Shown here in pieces: positions 1-10,359 of a stretch of DNA of 64,000 bases; position 1 is the first letter of the stretch, and each line of letters opens with the position of its first letter. The position numbers and the translations under genes are program-made. The DNA is from Amorphophallus konjac (taxonomy: Eukaryota > Streptophyta > Magnoliopsida > Alismatales > Araceae). The notes under the pieces are model-generated. The model saw only the letters and a list, made by a program, of their open reading frames with translations, searched no databases and was not told the DNA's origin. The stretch is taken from contig CM040118.1 in the NCBI GenBank assembly GCA_022559845.1, forward strand, positions 232,423,224 through 232,487,223, read 5' to 3'.

Positions 1-1417
1 GTCGACCCTCGGGCTGGCCTGGGCTGCCAGGTGATGGGTCGACCCCTGGGGTCGACCCCTGTATGCCCAGAACCGGCCGGGGCTTCCGGAAAACGCATGA
101 ACTCACCCATTTTGGGTCTAAATGGGTTGGGATTCTAACCACATGGTCTAGGGTTCTTAATATACATACTAGGGTCATAATACAACAGATTTAAAATACG
201 AATTTCAACAAAAATCAATTAAAACACAACTTATTCTATGATGAACACAAGAAACCATAGTTCTTGACATGCCTCTACTAAATCATAGATTTCTCTCACT
301 TTATGCAATGGAATTTGGGGCTTCCTATATCAAAAGAAAGCTAACTTAATATGATATGGTTCATATGGATCAGGATTAATACTTCGAAATCAGAAATCAA
401 CTCGGATGAACACATCAAAAACTAGGTCTAAACATGCTGTTACTACGAGCAGAAATTCTCTAAACATGCTTCATGAATTTTAGGGCTTTCTACTCCTAAT
501 GAAAGCTAAAAAGATGCTGATTACATCATATAAGTTAATTAGAGTTTGGCCTGTTAAACCTACCTGAATCGAAGGTTGAAATAAGATGCTAGAAATGAAG
601 AATGAACTTGCTAACCCTTCACAAAAGCCTCGATATCTATCTAGATACCTGATAAAAATTGGGGCTTTCACTCCCACTGGATAGATCTCATCGAGGGGAA
701 TAAAATGATGTATTCATGATCGAATTTTGGTTGAGAATTCCTACCTCAATTGAAGAAACAAGGAAGGAAGAAGGTAGACGGCGGCCTGCCGACACCTTCA
801 GTAATCGCCGGATATCTCCCCACATCTGACTCTTCTGCCGACACCACAGCCACCAAAAGAAACTAGACTCGAAGAGCTTTCTATCTATAGCTCACACATC
901 TTCTAGAGAGTTCTGAGCTGGGAGAATTCGACGGGGCAAGTGACGTGTTAGAAACGGCGCCAAAAAGTTTGACTCAATCAAACTCGACATGCTGTGCCTT
1001 CTAGGGTTAGGGTTTCGAGAAATAGGTAGAGGGCTTTTGATCCTCAGATCAAGACCGTTCATTTACCTCCGGTTTGAGCTAATTTGGTCGAGTATTAAGC
1101 CTCAATTTCGTGTTTTAATCCAAGGTTAGGTAAGGGTCAAAAAGTGTGCACTTAAGGGCTTAAACCCTAATTAGATCTAACCACGGATTTTTAATGGGTT
1201 GGTCCAAGAAGATAAACTTGCTATCTACATCGACCTTAACCTGTTTACTATTTTTATGGATTTTTATAAGGTAGTCAGATTTTCACTTATTCTATTTCTA
1301 ACGAATTAAATATTAATAAATCCGAAATTCAATTATTAATTCAATAAAAATTTAATTCTTAATTAATAAATACTTAATAAATATATTAAGCTCAATTAAA
1401 TAATTCGGGGTCTTACA
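1..1417 (-). repeat. Element A 3' LTR, partial (window edge)
   Basis: It matches 15721-17143 nearly base for base, so it is the same LTR; the missing part lies left of the window. It starts on the minus strand at 1417 with TGTAAGACCCCG. A TATA-like box (minus strand TATAGATA) lies at 882-889. Positions 1-60 are the end of the GGGTCGACCC palindrome array; this copy has one more 13-bp array unit than the other LTR just before the TGTATGCCCAG flank. The other visible differences are scattered substitutions and small indels. No gene is seen in it. Confidence 0.93.
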
Positions 1418-1430
1418 CCCTCCTCTACTT
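1418..1430 (-). other. Polypurine tract of element A
   Basis: On the minus strand AAGTAGAGGAGGG directly abuts the LTR start TGTAAGACC. Elements C (AAGTAGGGGAGGG) and G (AAGTGGGGGAGGG) have near-identical tracts at the same place, supporting this as the plus-strand DNA primer. Confidence 0.85.
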
Positions 1431-1493
1431 AAAGGAATTTGGTCCCCCAAATTCACTGCACTAAAACTGAGAGTCGGGAAAAAGATCGCTCAC

Positions 1494-1922
1494 CTAGAAT
1501 AAATCGAGATACCGCTTCCGCATAGTCTCTTCAGACTCCCATGTAGCTTCTTCGGTCCCATGCCGACTCCACTGAATCTTGACCATCGGTATCGAACGAT
1601 TCCGGAGTTGCTGTTGCTTCCGGTCCAGAATCTTGACAGGTCTTTCCTCATAATTCAAATCTTCCTTCAGTTCAAAATCCACCTGCTGAATGATATGAGT
1701 GGGGTCGTACACATATTTCTGTAGCATAGACACATGGAAGACATTGTGTACGCCCGACAATTGCGGCGGTAAAGCCAGTCTGTATGCCACCTCTCCCACT
1801 CTATCTAGAATCTCGAATGGACTAATGTATCTCGGACTCAGCTTGCCATGAATGCCAAATCTTCGGATCCCTCTCGTCGGAGAGACCTTTAAGAACACAT
1901 GCTCGCCAACCTGAAATTCCAA
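1494..1922 (-). pseudogene. pol: Element A pol fragment: integrase C-terminal region plus chromodomain
   Basis: The 142-residue stretch starts LEFQVGEHVFLKV and runs through the GPFEILDRVGEVAYRLALP region typical of the integrase C-terminal domain. It then has a chromodomain-like tail (about residues 85-142: YEERPVKILDRK, then VKIQWSRHGTEEATWE, ending RKRYLDLF). Such tails target chromoviruses to heterochromatin in this lineage. It is in the same frame as the upstream integrase and is separated from it only by a TAG stop at 1953-1955; elements C and G have glutamine at the aligned codon, so CAG to TAG is likely. The natural stop follows LDLF, about 60 bases before the PPT. Not a separate gene. 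Confidence 0.88.
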
Positions 1923-1952
1923 TGCTCTTCTTCTGTTGTCGGCATAACTCTT

Positions 1953-3023
1953 CTATCTTGACTGGGCTACTTGTAACCGGTCTCGGATAATACGTATGTT
2001 CTGTGATGATTCTGAGACAAGATCCGGTCCAAGCCACTGTTTCTCACCTACCTCATCCCAACATAACGGAGAACGACAACTCCTACCATACAATGCTTCA
2101 AAAGGAGCCATATGTATGCTGGATTGGTAACTGTTGTTGTAGGCGAATTCAATCAATGCCAAGTGATCACTCCAACTGCCTCCAAAATCAATCATGCATG
2201 CTCTAAGCATATCTTCCACTATCTGGTTGGTTCTTTCAGTCTGTCCATCGGTCTGCGGATGAAAAGCAGTACTGAAATTCAGACGAGTACCAAGAGACTC
2301 TTGCAGTCCCTTCCAGAAATGTGAAGTATATCTGGGGTCTCTATCAGACACAATACTGACTGGAATGCCATGGAGTCTCACCACTTCCTTCAAATACAAA
2401 GTAGCCAATACATCAATCGTCCACTTGGACTTAATTGGTAAGAAATGAGCTGACTTTGTCAATCGGTCAACAATCACCCATATCGCATCAAATCCACCAC
2501 GAGTCCTAGGTAGACCCATAATGAAATCCATGCCAATGCTTTCCCACTTCCATTGGGGTATGTCGAGTGGTTTCAATTTCCTTGCCGATCTGAAATGTTC
2601 GGCCTTAACTTGTTGACATACTAAGCATCTACTCACAAAATCTGCAACTTCTCTTTTCATATTCGGCCACCAAAAGGATCTTTTCAAATCTCTGTACATC
2701 TTAGTGCCGCCAGGATGAATAGTATATCTGGATCTATGAGCTTCCTCAAGAATCTTGTTCTTTATTGCGGCTTCGTCAGGTACACAAGTTCTGCCCTTGA
2801 ATAATAATCTTCCATCGTCAGCCAACATGAAGTCAGGTCTGCTACTCAAGCTTCCCTTGATCTCTACCAGCTCGGGATCATTATCTTGCAAGGACTTGAT
2901 TTCCATCAACAATTCGGGCTTAAGTTGGATCTGAGCAATCATAACCCGATCATTGTCAATATTAAGATCCAGGCTGGACAATTGTTCCAATAACCTCCAT
3001 TCTTGTAACATAAGACTTGACAA
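1953..3023 (-). pseudogene. pol: Element A pol fragment: integrase zinc finger and catalytic core
   Basis: The 356-residue open stretch contains an HHCC zinc-binding module (His96, His103, Cys133, Cys136) and the DD35E catalytic triad (Asp166 in GMDFIMG, Asp227 in VSDRDP, Glu263 in GQTERTN; exactly 35 residues between the last two). It catalyses insertion of the cDNA. All catalytic residues are present. It is cut off at both ends: a one-base frameshift near 3031-3038 separates it from RNase H, and TAG at 1953-1955 separates it from the chromodomain part. The first codon of the open stretch is TTG, so it is not a genuine start; this is part of one ancestral polyprotein. Confidence 0.92.
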
Positions 3024-3024
3024 T

Positions 3025-3429
3025 CTAGCTACCGGCTTTCCGACTTAATGCATCTGCCACAACATTACCCTTGCCAGGATGATACCCAATCGAGAAGTCA
3101 AAGTCTTTCAAATACTCCAACCATCTGCGCTGCCGCATATTGAGTTCCTTCTGAGAGAATAAATACTTCAAACTCTTATGATCTGAAAACACTGTGAAGG
3201 TTTCTCCATACAGGTAATGCCTCCAAATCTTCAAAGCAAAGACGACTGCTGCAAGTTCCAAATCATGAACAGGATAATTCTCCTCGTGCTTCCTCAACTG
3301 CTTAGAAGAATAGGCAATCACCTTCCCATGCTGCATGAGTACACATCCTAAGCCGATACCTGAAGCATCAGTATAAACAACAAAACCTCCTTCACCAGAA
3401 GGTAAAGCCAATACAGGTGTAGTAGTCAA
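3025..3429 (-). pseudogene. pol: Element A pol fragment: RNase H
   Basis: The stretch has the Ty3-type RNase H signature [15 protein letters not shown] (first catalytic Asp), the second acidic motif in [27 protein letters not shown], and the end motif [10 protein letters not shown]. It is in frame with the RT part but separated from it by TGA at 3454-3456. Element G has CERSFQ at the aligned site, so an Arg codon was lost (CGA to TGA is the simplest route). It ends in a frame change at 3025-3038. RNase H degrades the RNA strand during reverse transcription. Confidence 0.92.
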
Positions 3430-3453
3430 ACACTCCTTCAGAGTCTGAAAGCT

Positions 3454-4968
3454 TCACTGGCAATCGTCTGACCAATCAAACGTGTTCTCCTTGCGGGTTA
3501 ACCTTGTCATAGGTACCGCAATCTTAGAGAAATCCTGGATAAATTTTCGGTAATAGCCTGCCAGGCCTAAGAAACTTCTAACTTCCGTTACACTGGTAGG
3601 CTGCTCCCAATTCTTCACTGCCTCAACCTTCGAAGGATCAACAGAAATACCATCCTTGGTGATAATATGTCCGAGAAAGGACACCTCTTGCAGCCAGAAT
3701 TCACACTTACTGAACTTGGCATAAAGTTGATGATCTCTCAATAACTGCAATGCCATCCTCAGATGTTCAACATGCTCCACTTCACTCTTGGAATAGATCA
3801 AGATGTCATCAATAAAGACCACGACCCATTGATCAAGATAGGGCCGAAATACATTGTTCATCAACTGCATGAAAGCTGCCGGTGCATTCGTTAGACCAAA
3901 AGGCATAACGACAAATTCAAAATGACCATACCTGCTACGGAAAGCCGTTTTATACATATCCTCTTCCTTAATCTGCAACTGGTGATATCCATATCGAAGA
4001 TCGATCTTAGAGAAATATTGAGCTCCCGCTATCTGGTCAAATAACTCGTCAATCCTCGGCAATGGATATTTATTCTTGACAGTCTGCTGGTTCAATTGCC
4101 GATAATCAATGCACAACCTCATCGAACCATCTTTCTTCCTGAAAAATAACACATGGGCTCCCCACGGAGAAGTGCTAGGACGAATAAAGCCCTTCTCAGG
4201 CAATTCCATCAGCTGCTGCTTCAATTCCCTCAGTTCCGTAGGAGACATACGATAAGGAGCCTTGGAAATAGGAGATGTGCCAGGAATAAGATCAATAGAA
4301 AAGATAACTTCCCGCTCAGGAGGAAGTCCTGGTAGTTCTTCTGGAAAGACATCAGGAAAATCTCGGACAACCGAAATATCCTTAATCTCAATCTGCTGCT
4401 CAGGGGTTGCACAGACAAAGGCCAGAAAAGCCTCACATCCTCGTCTCATAAGCTTAACAGCTCGAAGAGCCGAGATAAGTGGTACGGAGTTATGGTGTTT
4501 AACTCCCACAAAAGAAAGTCCAGGGTGTCTAGTAAAAGACACGGAGCTAGAACTGCAGTGAACGTTAACCTCATATCTAGCCAACCAATCTGCTCCTGGG
4601 ATTACATCATAATCCTTCATATCCATGCAAACTAAATCAGCTGGAAAGTTCTGCTCACCCATCATAACCTTACTAGAAGGATAGAAATGCTGGATCACCG
4701 ATCTAGTACCAATAGGAGTTGATATCTCTAACGGAGAATTCATCAAAATAGGTTCTACAGCTAATGACTTAGCAAATCTCCGAGAAATAAATGAATGCGT
4801 GGCACCAGTATCAAAAAGAACAAATGCTGGCTTGTCGAGTATAATGAGAGTACCTTCGACGAGTCCACCATCCTCGGCTGTTCTTGCTTCATCAGCATGC
4901 AGAGCTTGGAGTTTGCCTTGTGGTTTCTTGAAGACTTGCGGTTTTGCTGGGGTAGCTTGCTCAGACAT
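3454..4968 (-). pseudogene. pol: Element A pol fragment: aspartic protease and reverse transcriptase
   Basis: 504 residues. The protease active site FDTGATHSF is intact (Asp53-Thr54-Gly55). The RT runs from about residue 235: [42 protein letters not shown], then [16 protein letters not shown] and the catalytic FIDD box (residues 385-388, the YxDD equivalent). The thumb and connection follow ([12 protein letters not shown]). The upstream gag is in the same frame, so the element used a single gag-pol reading frame rather than a frameshift. It ends at TGA 3454-3456. Oddities: FRKKDG where relatives have VKKKDG, and RYGYHQ where relatives have RSGYHQ. Confidence 0.94.
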
Positions 4969-5007
4969 ACGAGGGCAATCAGAGATACGGTGCTCCTTGC
5001 TTCCACA

Positions 5008-5887
5008 TCATAGGCATGCGCCTAGCTTGCGCCAGCAATCCTCCACCCTGTGGCCAGGATTATTACAAAACTTGCAAACGCCCATGTATGGAACGATAGG
5101 GCCAAGCTTCTTATCTTCACGCTTCGGCATCTTGCCTTTCCATGATCCAGACCCGCTCCACGAACCAGGTCCACTAACAGGCCTCTTCTTGGTATACCCG
5201 GGTTTGACACTCCCGGAACCCGTAGGTTGTTCCTTCCTGGTGCCATTTCCACAGATTCTCTCCGTCATTTCTAAAGTATCCTCCAGAACTTGAGCTTTTC
5301 TCACCATCTCAGAATAAGTGGAAATCTCCATCGGTGCCAATTGATTAATATAATGAAGCTTCAATCCATTAAGAAAGCGCTTCGCCTTCATTTTCTTGGT
5401 AGAAATGAGATGAGTAGCATAACGAGAAAGCCATGCAAATTGAGTCTCATACTCTGCCACGGACAAACCTCGTTGTTTCAAGGCCGCGAACTCAGCCGCT
5501 TTCTTCTCTTGCACTCGGTCAGAAAAATACTTGCTGTTAAAGAATTCCTCGAACTCTTCCCACGTAACCTGCCGGTCACCGAGAGTCGCCTTGATAGAAT
5601 CCCACCAAGTACGTGCATCATGTTCCAGTTGAAATGTGGACAACAGGACACGCTCCTGGTTGGTGCATTGCATAACTTCAAAGATCCTCCCCATCTCATC
5701 TAGCCAGTGCTCGGCTTGGTCGGGGTCGGTCGAACCCGCAAACCTTGGCGGATTCATCCCTCGGAAGTTCCGGTATAGATCACCGGTGCCATGCTGTGCT
5801 GCTCCTGCCTGAGCTACCTTGAAGGGCCTGAGTAAGGCCTTGAACCGTGCACTACAGGTTCCTCAATTCAGCACGATCAGCTGCCAT
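5008..5887 (-). pseudogene. gag: Element A gag (capsid and nucleocapsid), broken
   Basis: By comparison with element C the natural start is the ATG at 5885-5887 (MAADRAELRN). It is followed by TAG at 5852-5854 and a one-base frameshift near 5819-5825. From 5757 the frame is open for 249 residues: the gag domain (NPPRFAGS, LSTFQLEHDARTWWDS, FNSKYFSDRVQEKKAAEF, LSRYATHL) and a CCHC knuckle CKFCNNPGHRVEDC (5035-5076). TGA at 5008-5010 cuts a second knuckle; element C has Arg (CGA) there, so CGA to TGA at a CpG is likely. Gag forms the virus-like particle and packages RNA. Frame and spacing show it was fused to pol. Confidence 0.93.
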
Positions 5888-6202
5888 CTACACGAGAAAT
5901 AGATTACTTAGGTTCAATAAGATAGATAATAACACAATTAAGGAACGAACTTAACCCAAGTTTCTACCCAATCTCACCAGGTCGGGTTCTAGACTTTTAC
6001 AAGGTTAGGGATCTAATGCACCTAGACACGACCAAAACTCGGTACCTGGCGGAGATAATCGATCCGAAGACCACTCGCGTAAGTGTGCGACCTTCCCGAT
6101 AAGAGTAGCCTAACGTTCGGACAACACCTTTTGATATACCGGTTATTGGGATGCAATGCAAGAAAACCTAAACTTAGGGAACCTAGGAATGTGAAACCTA
6201 AA
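5888..6202 (-). other. Element A untranslated leader between PBS and gag
   Basis: About 315 bases with no supported ORF on either strand. It is the 5' leader where packaging signals are expected; I see no clear motif. Confidence 0.6.
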
Positions 6203-6214
6203 GCTCTGATACCA
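6203..6214 (-). other. Primer-binding site of element A
   Basis: On the minus strand TGGTATCAGAGC, the standard complement of the 3' end of plant initiator-Met tRNA, seven bases inside the LTR edge at 6222. Confidence 0.92.
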
Positions 6215-6221
6215 ACTAAAC

Positions 6222-6739
6222 TGTCACGCCCCGACGCGGAATATCGGGACGTACAGTCAGAAACAAGCTGGCAGGAGAGAGAATTAATCTAAATATACAC
6301 AAGTGCTATGAAAAGGGAATAACTAACTGATCATTAAACAAACCACAACTGATACAATAATCTCAAATCAACTTATTACAACTGGGATAACAACCACTAA
6401 ACCTCAAAAACATAACCGAAACTTAATTACTCTCCAAAGCACCACTAAGAGTAAGATAACACTGCTAACACACTAGAACTGATACACTCAAGACATCACT
6501 CCTGCCCTTCCCCATCGGTAAGCGCGTCACCTGAAAATCCTGGAAAGGGGGGAAACACAACTATGAGCTGACGCTCAGTAGGAAATAACAGGCAAGTTTA
6601 CATGATTACCAAGTTAAATTACATTTTGATATGTCATGCTAAAAAGAAATAAAGACGATAACGATATAAAGAAACAACAGTAATAACAAGATCTTACAAG
6701 GTCAAGAAATATGTGATATCAAGAATTAACAAGATAACA
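6222..6739 (-). repeat. Element A 5' LTR, inner (U5-end) part
   Basis: Begins TGTCACGCCCCGACGCGG at 6222, shared with solo LTR E at 47592 and, less exactly, with G at 42818. A conserved palindromic block (here degenerate, TGAGCTGACGCTCAGTAGG) lies at 6564-6582. The LTR is cut at 6739 by element B and resumes at 14564. Confidence 0.93.
6735..6739. repeat. Target-site duplication TAACA, left copy (element B)
   Basis: TAACA here and at 14559-14563 flank the TGATG...CATCA ends of element B exactly. Confidence 0.95.
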
Positions 6740-6840
6740 TGATGTGACACACCCTTGGACCAAAATGAACAAGCACAATTTGCAATCAAACGGACCGATA
6801 TTGGCGACCGCTCACCCGATGCTCACCAAGACCCGGGGTA

Positions 6841-7175
6841 ACTTGGCAATGCCAAGTGGAGGTTGTGTGGGCTGGGCCCTTGCTGGTAGAGGGCCAGCAA
6901 GGCCAATGTTTGTCTCCCCAAGGGTATGGCTGCCCAATTCAAGGGAGCCGATGAGGTGCCAAGGCACGGGTTCCACTCTTTTCCCACGGTGATCACTTAT
7001 AGCAAAGGAGCTTAAGGATCGGGCTCTCATTCACGGCCAGCGGAGTTTATGAACTAATATTAGAAAGAACAAGCACTGAATGGAGCTAAGAGTGGAGCAC
7101 TTACTCTACCGGTTTGAAGAAACCGGTCTCGCTCGGAGACATGGGCGAGCGGGGAAGCGTGGGTTCCCCACACGC
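6841..7175. repeat. Cluster of perfect stem-loops in the element B LTR leader
   Basis: Perfect arms: ACTTGGC/GCCAAGT with a 3-base loop (6841-6857); CCTTGCTGG/CCAGCAAGG with a 7-base loop (6878-6902); ACCGGTTT/AAACCGGT with a 4-base loop (7108-7127); GCGTG/CACGC (7157-7175). They are repeated in the other LTR, e.g. 12224-12240 and 12491-12510. They lie downstream of the TATA box on the transcribed strand. Confidence 0.85.
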
Positions 7176-8846
7176 CGCGCCGGGGTAGCATGACCTGCTC
7201 AAATTGTTACAACACTACACCCCATGCAAGGGGGGGGGGGATCTAGGGGTGGGGGTTAACTGATATTACATTCAAAACTACCTCCACACAGGGAGGGGCC
7301 TTCAGCCGGCCAAGTGGGGAGGGGTGACACCGAACTAGCGATCAACAAAGAAGCTGACGTCGGTTCTGTCCGCTGTCTGTGCTTCAGGACTGACTGATGG
7401 TTGTCACGATGCTGTGGCCGCTCCAAAATTTTTCCAAAGACGAGACCACTTGGAGATTCTTCGTAGCTGGATCGGGATGATGCTTGAATTTTTTTGAATT
7501 CTTTGGGAACCGCTGCTCTTCGGGGTTTAGGCTTGAACAGGGTGGCAGACCCTCGGTTCTGACAGCTTCAGGTTTCCAACAGCAGGAAGAAGAGGATGCC
7601 ACGACCGCTCCCGAACTCAGAATCAGGTACCGCCAAAGCCGTTGGAACCGTTGACAGGTCCTTTTCGAAGAAAAACTGGCAGGGAAGTGAAACATTGTCG
7701 GAGAAGACCGGTGGGCCCTGAACTCTGATGAGAGGTCGGTGCTAACTGTGGGAAAGCAGAACCGCGCACCCGGGGTAGAAAATTGATAACTCCTGGTTCC
7801 GGATGCCAAATTGAGCTCTGCTTTTTGGAGAAGACAGAAGACGCATAGTAGAAGCTTTTTTAAGAAGAACTCTCGATCAAATTCCAAGCAGGATCGTTGC
7901 AGTCAGGCTTCCACTCTAGCTCTAGTATCCTGCCAGAGAGGCTTTGCGCAGTCGGGGAAGAATAACTCCCCTGGGCGATCACGAACTCAGAACAGGATGG
8001 GAGTACCGCCGTTGCGAAGAGGACTGGGAGACGCTTCCAACGATGGCTCTTGATCCTTTTGAAACGTCCGGGGGAAACTGTGGTCACCTCTGCAAGCTGC
8101 TACTCTTTTGCAGATCTGCAACTGGGAACTGTAGGTTGAAGATGACGGGGGGGAATGGGGTATATGGGAGGGGAAATGGGGGTGGATGAGTGTGGGGAAA
8201 GCCCGGGCTGTGAGGGGGTCTAGGAGGGGGTGTTCCAAGGTGGGGGAAGGGAAGAATGGGGTCTGGAAGGGGGTCTAACAGGTGGTGGGAGGAGGAGCTA
8301 CGAATTTGGGAAGGTGGGTGAGAGGGAAAGGGTATGTGAAAATGGGTTTAAGGGTGGGATTAAATTTTGGTCTTGGGGGATGGGAAGAGGTGTGTGGGAA
8401 AGGTAAAAGGGGGCTTGGGGAGTGGGAATTCTCCCTTGGGAGATGAGAGGGTGCTTGGGGAAGGGGAGTGGGTGGTTGGTGGTTGGAGGGTGGAGTGGGG
8501 AGTGGTGGAATCTCCCTTGGGGCTGGGGTAGAGTTAAGGTGGGTTGGTGGGGAGTTGGGGATGAGTTATTGGAGGGGGGGAAGAGAGAGAAAGGTGGTTG
8601 GGAGGGGAGGAGAGAGAAAAGGGCGCAGGTTTTAGAGAGAGAAAGTGGAGGAGAGAGAAAATAATTTATTAGAGAGAGAGGTAGAGAGAAAGAGGGGGAA
8701 TAGGTGGGAATCACTCCCAAGGGTTTCTCACCCAACTAATGGAATCTCTCCAATAGGAAATTTGAACTCTCAAATGACAATTTTCATTCATTGATTCATT
8801 GATTGATTGACTCATTGATTGATTACAAATGGGGGAAATGAGGTCC

Positions 8847-8854
8847 TATATATA
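8847..8854 (-). promoter_or_regulatory. TATA box of element B LTR
   Basis: TATATATA on the transcribed (minus) strand, context CCTATATATAGGACC; duplicated at 14230-14237 in the other LTR. It implies a U3 of roughly 350 bases and a leader of about 2 kb. Confidence 0.75.
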
Positions 8855-9172
8855 GGCAACCCACATTTTCACAAAAGACCCTGACATTTAACACACTAAC
8901 AAATAACCGAAGGAAGGGGGCGCCCATGGGCCTAGCCCAAAGAAATAGGCCCAATAGCAAACTCATTAGCCTAATGAGACTCAAACTTAGGGAAATGACT
9001 CATTAACCTAGGTACAAGACTCAAATAAAAAGGAAAATTACATGATTATGACTCAAAGAAAATATGAAAATTACATGACTCGACTTAGAGAAATATGACA
9101 GACACAATGGAGCTATGCTAGCAAGCAATCGAAGTGTAAAAAAAATATGAAGGGCGAGAGATGCCCCCATCA

Positions 9173-9185
9173 TACCCCCGGGGTG
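9173..9185 (-). other. Probable polypurine tract of element B
   Basis: On the minus strand CACCCCGGGGGTA precedes the 3' LTR start TGATGGGGGC. Only the GGGGGTA part is purine-rich, so this is a weak tract. Confidence 0.5.
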
Positions 9186-9254
9186 TGAAGAACTCGACTC
9201 CGTCGAGTATGAGTCCTGCCGAGGAAGCGGTCCTCCAACGCAACTCTGAGCAAG

Positions 9255-10262
9255 CTACAACCTCCAACTCAACCTCGCGTTTGCAACCAGGGGACGGCGC
9301 TTCAACTTCTCAAGGTTGCTTGGACACACCCTCTTGCCGATGATAGTACCTTGCTTTCCCAGTATTGCCTCTGTGTGCGCACGTCGGTCTCTCAAGCTGT
9401 TATGTGGAAGCTCTCCGAAGGTGTCGCTCACAAAGATGGGGGTAGGTTCAAGGTGCTCAATAGGATCTACCGCGGTGCCCTTAGAGGGTGCTAGATCCGT
9501 TACGTGAAAAGTGAGGTATATCCCAAAATCCCATGAGTAAATCCAACCCGTAAGCCAGGTTGCCAAAGCCACTTGGAACCTGAAAGGTCCAAGTCCTCGT
9601 GCCCTCGATTTGGAGGTGGCCCTAAGGTAGAGCCATTCCAAACCCACCATCATAAGGTTGCTTACTTGGAATTCAAAGTGGCACTTACGAGTTTTTGCCC
9701 GCTCATTATGAACCTCACCGCTCGTTGCTGAATGCTTGCTGGGATGCACATGCCATGCACTATGATGCGATGTTGGTGTGAAAAGTATGGTGTGCAAAGG
9801 TGGTCCAGGACACCCATAGATGGACCTATAATGCCATGACGCCATATGGACCTTGATGGGCCTTGGTGGGCCGGGGCAACCATATGTGGCTCTATCATGC
9901 ATGGACATCCTAGCAAAGGTCGGAGGGCCGGGGCATCCGTAGGTTATCCGGTCATGAATGGTGGTGACAAATGTCGGGGGACCTGGACATCCTTGAATGC
10001 TCCTATCATGTCTTTGACCCATGATGAGTGAAGGTGGACCACTACATCCGAATTTGGACCACTCATGCTTTCTACTTGGCATGTGGGTGATATGAATGAA
10101 TGGACCCAACATAATGTTCATGCCAATTGGTGTAGTAAGCCTAGACACATGCATGCTTTTCCCAAAGGTGACTTCCATGTGTATAGGTGTGAGACAACGC
10201 TTGAACTCCCATTGGAAAGGATCGAATGGATCTAAGAAGGTGGTCATCATGGGGTGGGGCAA
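9255..10262 (-). CDS. Element B second ORF, unrecognised protein with GCPGPP repeats
   Basis: 335 residues open; the first real ATG is at 10248-10250 (MMTTFLDPFDPFQWEF), four codons after a TTG. I do not recognise a domain. Around residues 70-165 there are five irregular repeats of about 17-22 residues built on H-D-R-x-x-Y-G-C-P-G-P-P (GCSGPPS, GCPGPPT twice, GCPGPPR, GCPGPPL). The N-terminal motif DPFDPFQWE resembles DPFDPFLWE at the end of the preceding gag-like ORF. That suggests either a duplicated segment or one ancestral ORF broken by a frame change between 10262 and 10360. No zinc knuckle or protease motif is visible. It may be a degraded C-terminal half of the gag product, or a lineage-specific ORF. 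Confidence 0.5.
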   Translation of the reverse strand: MPHPMMTTFLDPFDPFQWEFKRCLTPIHMEVTFGKSMHVSRLTTPIGMNIMLGPFIHITHMPSRKHEWSKFGCSGPPSLIMGQRHDRSIQGCPGPPTFVTTIHDRITYGCPGPPTFARMSMHDRATYGCPGPPRPIKVHMASWHYRSIYGCPGPPLHTILFTPTSHHSAWHVHPSKHSATSGEVHNERAKTRKCHFEFQVSNLMMVGLEWLYLRATSKSRARGLGPFRFQVALATWLTGWIYSWDFGIYLTFHVTDLAPSKGTAVDPIEHLEPTPIFVSDTFGELPHNSLRDRRAHTEAILGKQGTIIGKRVCPSNLEKLKRRPLVANARLSWRL

Positions 10263-10359
10263 AACCTTATTACCTAGGGATATATATGTGGCCCAAGGTC
10301 ATGACTCCCAAGGTGTCACCCGGGTCTAGGATGGAGTGGATTGGGTCAAACATGGTGGG

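Larger units (their letters stand above)
6740..9172 (-). repeat. Element B 3' LTR
   Basis: 2433 bp, nearly identical to 12123-14558. Read on the plus strand: short perfect stem-loops at 6841-7175, a G-rich/pyrimidine-asymmetric stretch at about 8140-8690, an ATTGATT-type microsatellite at about 8785-8824, and a minus-strand TATA box at 8847-8854. No coding potential beyond low-complexity ORFs. Confidence 0.95.

Noticed and set aside
5008..5010. Programmed stop-codon readthrough between gag and pol in A
   Set aside because: Element C has a sense Arg codon at the same place and A carries several further stops and frameshifts, so decay is simpler.
8298..8735. 145-residue Pro/Ser/Leu-rich ORF, also at 13681-14118
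   Set aside because: It is the complement of a G-rich low-complexity stretch; its presence twice only reflects the two near-identical LTRs of B.
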